Shown here one piece after another: positions 14,974-17,481 of a stretch of 17,481 bases of DNA (position 1 is the stretch's first letter; every line of letters starts with the position of its first letter). Source of the DNA: Thermoplasmata archaeon (GTDB lineage Archaea; Thermoplasmatota; Thermoplasmata; Thermoplasmatales; Thermoplasmataceae); the NCBI GenBank assembly GCA_021802165.1, contig JAKAAU010000005.1, forward strand, positions 1 through 17,481, read 5' to 3'. The position numbers were made by a program, and so were the translations under genes. Under the pieces are notes generated by a model. It ran no database searches, was not told the DNA's origin, and saw only the letters and a list, made by a program, of their open reading frames with translations.

Positions 14974-16839
14974 ATGGAAAAATTCACCCCCAGGGAATGG
15001 CAGGATGCCCTGATCAGCACAGTATCAGAAAACCTTGAGGAAAAAAATAAAATTGCAGTTGAAGCACCTACTGGTTCAGGAAAAACCAGTTTTATACTTT
15101 ATTTAGCATTCCTTACTGGAAAAAAACTCATTTATCTTACAAGGACGCATAATGAATTCACTAGGCTTTATGAAGACAATGAGAAATATTTCAATATACC
15201 TACACTATATATGTTCGGTAAAAATAAATTATGCCCTTTAAAGGAGAGATGGTATGATTCAGAGGAGGACGGACAGAAAAATGTATGCAAGGGCTGCCCG
15301 ATCAAGGATAAAACAGTTAAATTAGATCTAAAAACCATAAGGAGCCCGGAAAACTTTCTTACCGATATGGAAGAAAACTCAACAGAACTAATAAGGCAGG
15401 ATATTGATTCGAAGGCACTGGGAAGAGATACAAAAGGAAACCTTGTAACAATAAAAAAGGAAAATATGAGATCATACTGCCCTTATTATTCTGTAAGGGC
15501 AAGCATGGCAGATGCCCAGATTATTGCAATGACATATAATTATCTGCTTAATCCATCCATACGATTCAATGTATTCCAGGGTACTGAGGGGGAAGAAATG
15601 ATCCGGCTTGAGGATTATTATATAATTTTTGATGAAGCGCATAATCTGGATTCTGTAATAGAAAATTTTGGAAGAACATTGCAAATAAAAACAGTTGAAA
15701 AGGCGATAGATCTTCTAGTAAAGGATTTCCCCATAGAAAATTACAATTCCTACGAAAGAGTTCAGGCCAATCTCATCCTGGAAAATCTTCTATCGAACAT
15801 GAGCTCAACTCGTGCAACAGACAACCTGAAATCATTTAAATTTTCAACCGATTTCCAATCCAGGATATCGGATTTAGAGCCTTTAAAAACCTTTAGTGAT
15901 GAATTTGAAAAGAAAAATGAGAATAGACCTTTGAAAAAAAGGAACAGGAATTACCTTGAAACTGTTTATAATTTTCTCTATGATTATCAGAGGATGGAAA
16001 ACGGGGCCATATATTCTACGGTTAATAGCATAGAAAAGAAGGAACTTAAATTAAAGCTCATGTACTATGATACTTCCGGCTACCTCTCCTTTTTGAAGTC
16101 CAATCCGGTTATATTCATGTCAGGCACTTTACCATCCGTGGATCACATATCAAAGGTGTGGAATATGGAGGATGTTCTATATTTAAAGGTAGACAGTATA
16201 TTTACCAATGCAGGAGGCATAAAAACCTATAGAATTGTCGAGGGATATACAACACTTGGTCGTTACCGTGATAATGTTGAGGAATGGGCCTTGATGCTGA
16301 AAAAATACATGCAATTTATATTAAATAAATATTCAGAATCGGAGAAGAGCGTGCTTGTAGCAGTTCCATCCTATAAAATCATTTTCGGTGATACTTATAC
16401 GAAGGTTCCAGGACTTGCAAATTTCCTGCCAGACAGCATGCGGTCAAAAAGCATATTTGAGAGTAAAAAAATTTCATATTCTTATGTAGAAAAGAGGGCT
16501 AATGAAGGGAAAATCATCATTTTTTCGGTTCATGGTGGAAGGCTACTGGAGGGAATTCAGCTGGTGAGTAATGGAAAGAGCCTGATCAGTGATGTAATCA
16601 TAGCCGGGCTTCCCCTGATACCCCTTGATGATTATAGAAAGGATAAGATAAAATATCTTGAAAAGGTCCTGAAAAGGGACGCATACAATTTACTATATTT
16701 TGAATTTGCACTGATAAAGATAAAGCAGGCTGCAGGGCGTTCTACCAGATCACCTGAAGATGAGTCAAATATATGGTTATGCGATGACCGATTCAACGAT
16801 AGGTTCTGGCGCAATAACCTGCTTAAAAGCGATCAGTAA
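14974..16839 (+). CDS. xpd: XPD/Rad3-type 5'-3' DNA helicase with Fe-S cluster
   Basis: A superfamily 2 helicase of the XPD/Rad3 group, expected to unwind DNA 5'-3' in repair. Walker A is APTGSGKTS (31-39), Walker B is DEAH (220-223) and motif VI is QAAGRSTR (585-592). Four cysteines, Cys87, Cys105, Cys108 and Cys169 (LCPLKE, VCKGCP, YCPYY), are placed between motif Ia and Walker B as in the 4Fe-4S domain of archaeal XPD. The length of 621 residues is close to Thermoplasma and Sulfolobus XPD. The spacing of the cysteines, with about 60 residues between the third and fourth, is longer than in Sulfolobus. No other repair gene is adjacent; a 40-base gap separates it from the unknown gene downstream. 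Confidence 0.93.
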   Translation: MEKFTPREWQDALISTVSENLEEKNKIAVEAPTGSGKTSFILYLAFLTGKKLIYLTRTHNEFTRLYEDNEKYFNIPTLYMFGKNKLCPLKERWYDSEEDGQKNVCKGCPIKDKTVKLDLKTIRSPENFLTDMEENSTELIRQDIDSKALGRDTKGNLVTIKKENMRSYCPYYSVRASMADAQIIAMTYNYLLNPSIRFNVFQGTEGEEMIRLEDYYIIFDEAHNLDSVIENFGRTLQIKTVEKAIDLLVKDFPIENYNSYERVQANLILENLLSNMSSTRATDNLKSFKFSTDFQSRISDLEPLKTFSDEFEKKNENRPLKKRNRNYLETVYNFLYDYQRMENGAIYSTVNSIEKKELKLKLMYYDTSGYLSFLKSNPVIFMSGTLPSVDHISKVWNMEDVLYLKVDSIFTNAGGIKTYRIVEGYTTLGRYRDNVEEWALMLKKYMQFILNKYSESEKSVLVAVPSYKIIFGDTYTKVPGLANFLPDSMRSKSIFESKKISYSYVEKRANEGKIIIFSVHGGRLLEGIQLVSNGKSLISDVIIAGLPLIPLDDYRKDKIKYLEKVLKRDAYNLLYFEFALIKIKQAAGRSTRSPEDESNIWLCDDRFNDRFWRNNLLKSDQ

Positions 16840-16851
16840 AATTATAGAATA

Positions 16852-16859
16852 TTTATAAA
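16852..16859 (+). promoter_or_regulatory. Box A element of the 130-aa protein gene
   Basis: TTTATAAA is centred about 25 nt before the ATG at 16880, the leaderless spacing, and supports that ATG as the start and independent transcription from xpd. Confidence 0.55.
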
Positions 16860-16879
16860 CCTTATTTCCATGTAATGCC

Positions 16880-17272
16880 ATGGTTGCCATAATAGAATCA
16901 TTGCTGAAGAACGAAAAACTAGTAAAACCAGTTAATCCTGACGCTTCAAATTATTACATCCCCGTTAAATCACTTCAGTTTTCTGGAAAACTTGGACTTG
17001 AACACGAAATTGAAATGGAAGGTCGCATATTGAAGGTTGAGGGTACTGAGGATTACCTGAATTCCGATGATTTAATGGATCTTGAAGGCATGAATGTGAG
17101 GCTTTATCTGAATCCGGCTGGCTGTGGGCCAAATGATGGAGTTTTCTTTTCAAGATTGGCATACAAGGCACTGGATGCACATTCCCTTATCCCGGGCAGA
17201 TATAGAATAAGGCTGGAGATATTTAGCATCCGTGAAAATACCCTCAAGGAAAATATTGAAATTACGCAATAA
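16880..17272 (+). CDS. Protein of unknown function (130 aa) downstream of xpd
   Basis: I do not recognise this family. It is a soluble, acidic-to-neutral protein without signal peptide or membrane span and with one cysteine (PAGCGPNDG). The middle and C-terminal parts look beta-rich: LEHEIEMEGRILKVEG, MNVRLYLNPAG, GVFFSRLAYKAL and GRYRIRLEIFSIR, separated by turns. Its own strong box A and ATG support a real gene. It follows xpd by 40 bases, so occasional co-transcription is possible, but nothing in the sequence shows a repair role. Confidence 0.7.
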   Translation: MVAIIESLLKNEKLVKPVNPDASNYYIPVKSLQFSGKLGLEHEIEMEGRILKVEGTEDYLNSDDLMDLEGMNVRLYLNPAGCGPNDGVFFSRLAYKALDAHSLIPGRYRIRLEIFSIRENTLKENIEITQ

Positions 17273-17360
17273 ATTCAATCTTAAAATCATAAAATATTTA
17301 TCTTAATTTGTATTGCATAGAATACGCATGTTGCTATGAATAATGCTACAATTAGGCAAA

Positions 17361-17369
17361 ATATTAAAA
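17361..17369 (+). promoter_or_regulatory. Box A element of tRNA-Asn
   Basis: ATATTAAAA is centred about 29 nt before the first base of the tRNA, placing transcription start within a few bases of the mature 5' end. Another TATA-like stretch (AAATATTTA near 17291-17299) lies further upstream in the same 121-base gap with no clear gene behind it. Confidence 0.45.
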
Positions 17370-17393
17370 GCAAAAATGCAATAACCGTAATAA

Positions 17394-17466
17394 GCCGCCA
17401 TAGCTCAGTTGGTAGAGCACTCGGCTGTTAACCGAGCGGTCGTCGGTTCAAGCCCGACTGACGGCG
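17394..17466 (+). tRNA. tRNA-Asn (anticodon GUU)
   Basis: A 73-nt tRNA with D stem GCTC/GAGC, anticodon stem CTCGG/CCGAG, loop CTGTTAA (anticodon GTT), and T arm GTCGG-TTCAAGC-CCGAC. The acceptor GCCGCCA pairs with TGACGGC except for a C-A mismatch at positions 5-68 (bases 17398 and 17461). The discriminator is G. No CCA is encoded and there is no intron. It reads AAC and AAU codons. Confidence 0.94.
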
Positions 17467-17481
17467 TTAGGGGTTGTAGCT

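Noticed and set aside
17336..17431. A 31-codon frame starting at an ATG before tRNA-Asn
   Set aside because: It runs through the tRNA and stops in the anticodon loop, so it is a chance frame.
1..17481. CRISPR array, insertion sequence, prophage or defence island
   Set aside because: No regularly spaced direct repeats, transposase, integrase or known defence motif was seen on either strand; gene content is mainly core metabolism.

Overview
The window looks like chromosomal DNA from a thermoacidophilic euryarchaeon of the Thermoplasmatales type (Ferroplasma/Acidiplasma/Picrophilus/Thermoplasma relatives). This rests on an Alba chromatin protein, archaeal geranylgeranyl diphosphate synthase, archaeal tRNA-wyosine synthase Taw1, an XPD helicase with iron-sulfur cysteines, tRNA genes without encoded CCA, AT-rich sequence, and TATA-like box A elements that often sit 22-30 nt before the start codon, as expected for leaderless transcripts. 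The genus is an inference; no 16S or other decisive marker is present.

Layout, left to right. An M48 membrane metalloprotease runs in from the left edge and overlaps, tail to tail, a thiamine-diphosphate enzyme (800-2536). Next come tRNA-Leu(UAA) and three small + strand genes: an unknown 84-aa protein, an Lrp/AsnC regulator and Alba. A tight + strand block follows: GGPP synthase, ArsA/Get3 ATPase (1-nt stop/start overlap) and an unknown 61-aa protein. Taw1 converges on that block, and a short-chain dehydrogenase diverges from Taw1. The dehydrogenase abuts, with no spacer, a phosphate module (PiT permease plus DUF47 partner) on the - strand. Upstream of the phosphate module on the same strand are a B12-type radical SAM protein and a GNAT acetyltransferase. 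The + strand then carries RNase HII and a family 2 glycosyltransferase. The glycosyltransferase overlaps, tail to tail, an MFS transporter whose 5' end appears broken by a frame change. XPD helicase, an unknown 130-aa protein and tRNA-Asn(GUU) close the window.

Most genes are housekeeping: ether-lipid precursor synthesis, chromatin, tRNA and its modification, DNA repair, phosphate uptake. There is no CRISPR array, recognisable insertion sequence, prophage or defence island, and no gap above 300 bases without a gene. I found no clear undescribed multi-gene system. The most useful oddities are the MFS transporter whose first membrane helix is encoded upstream of any standard start codon, the 14-bp inverted repeat flanking the GNAT/RNase HII divergent promoter, a start codon sitting in a hairpin loop after arsA, a radical SAM protein that might be a tetraether-lipid enzyme, and a C-A mismatch in the tRNA-Asn acceptor stem.
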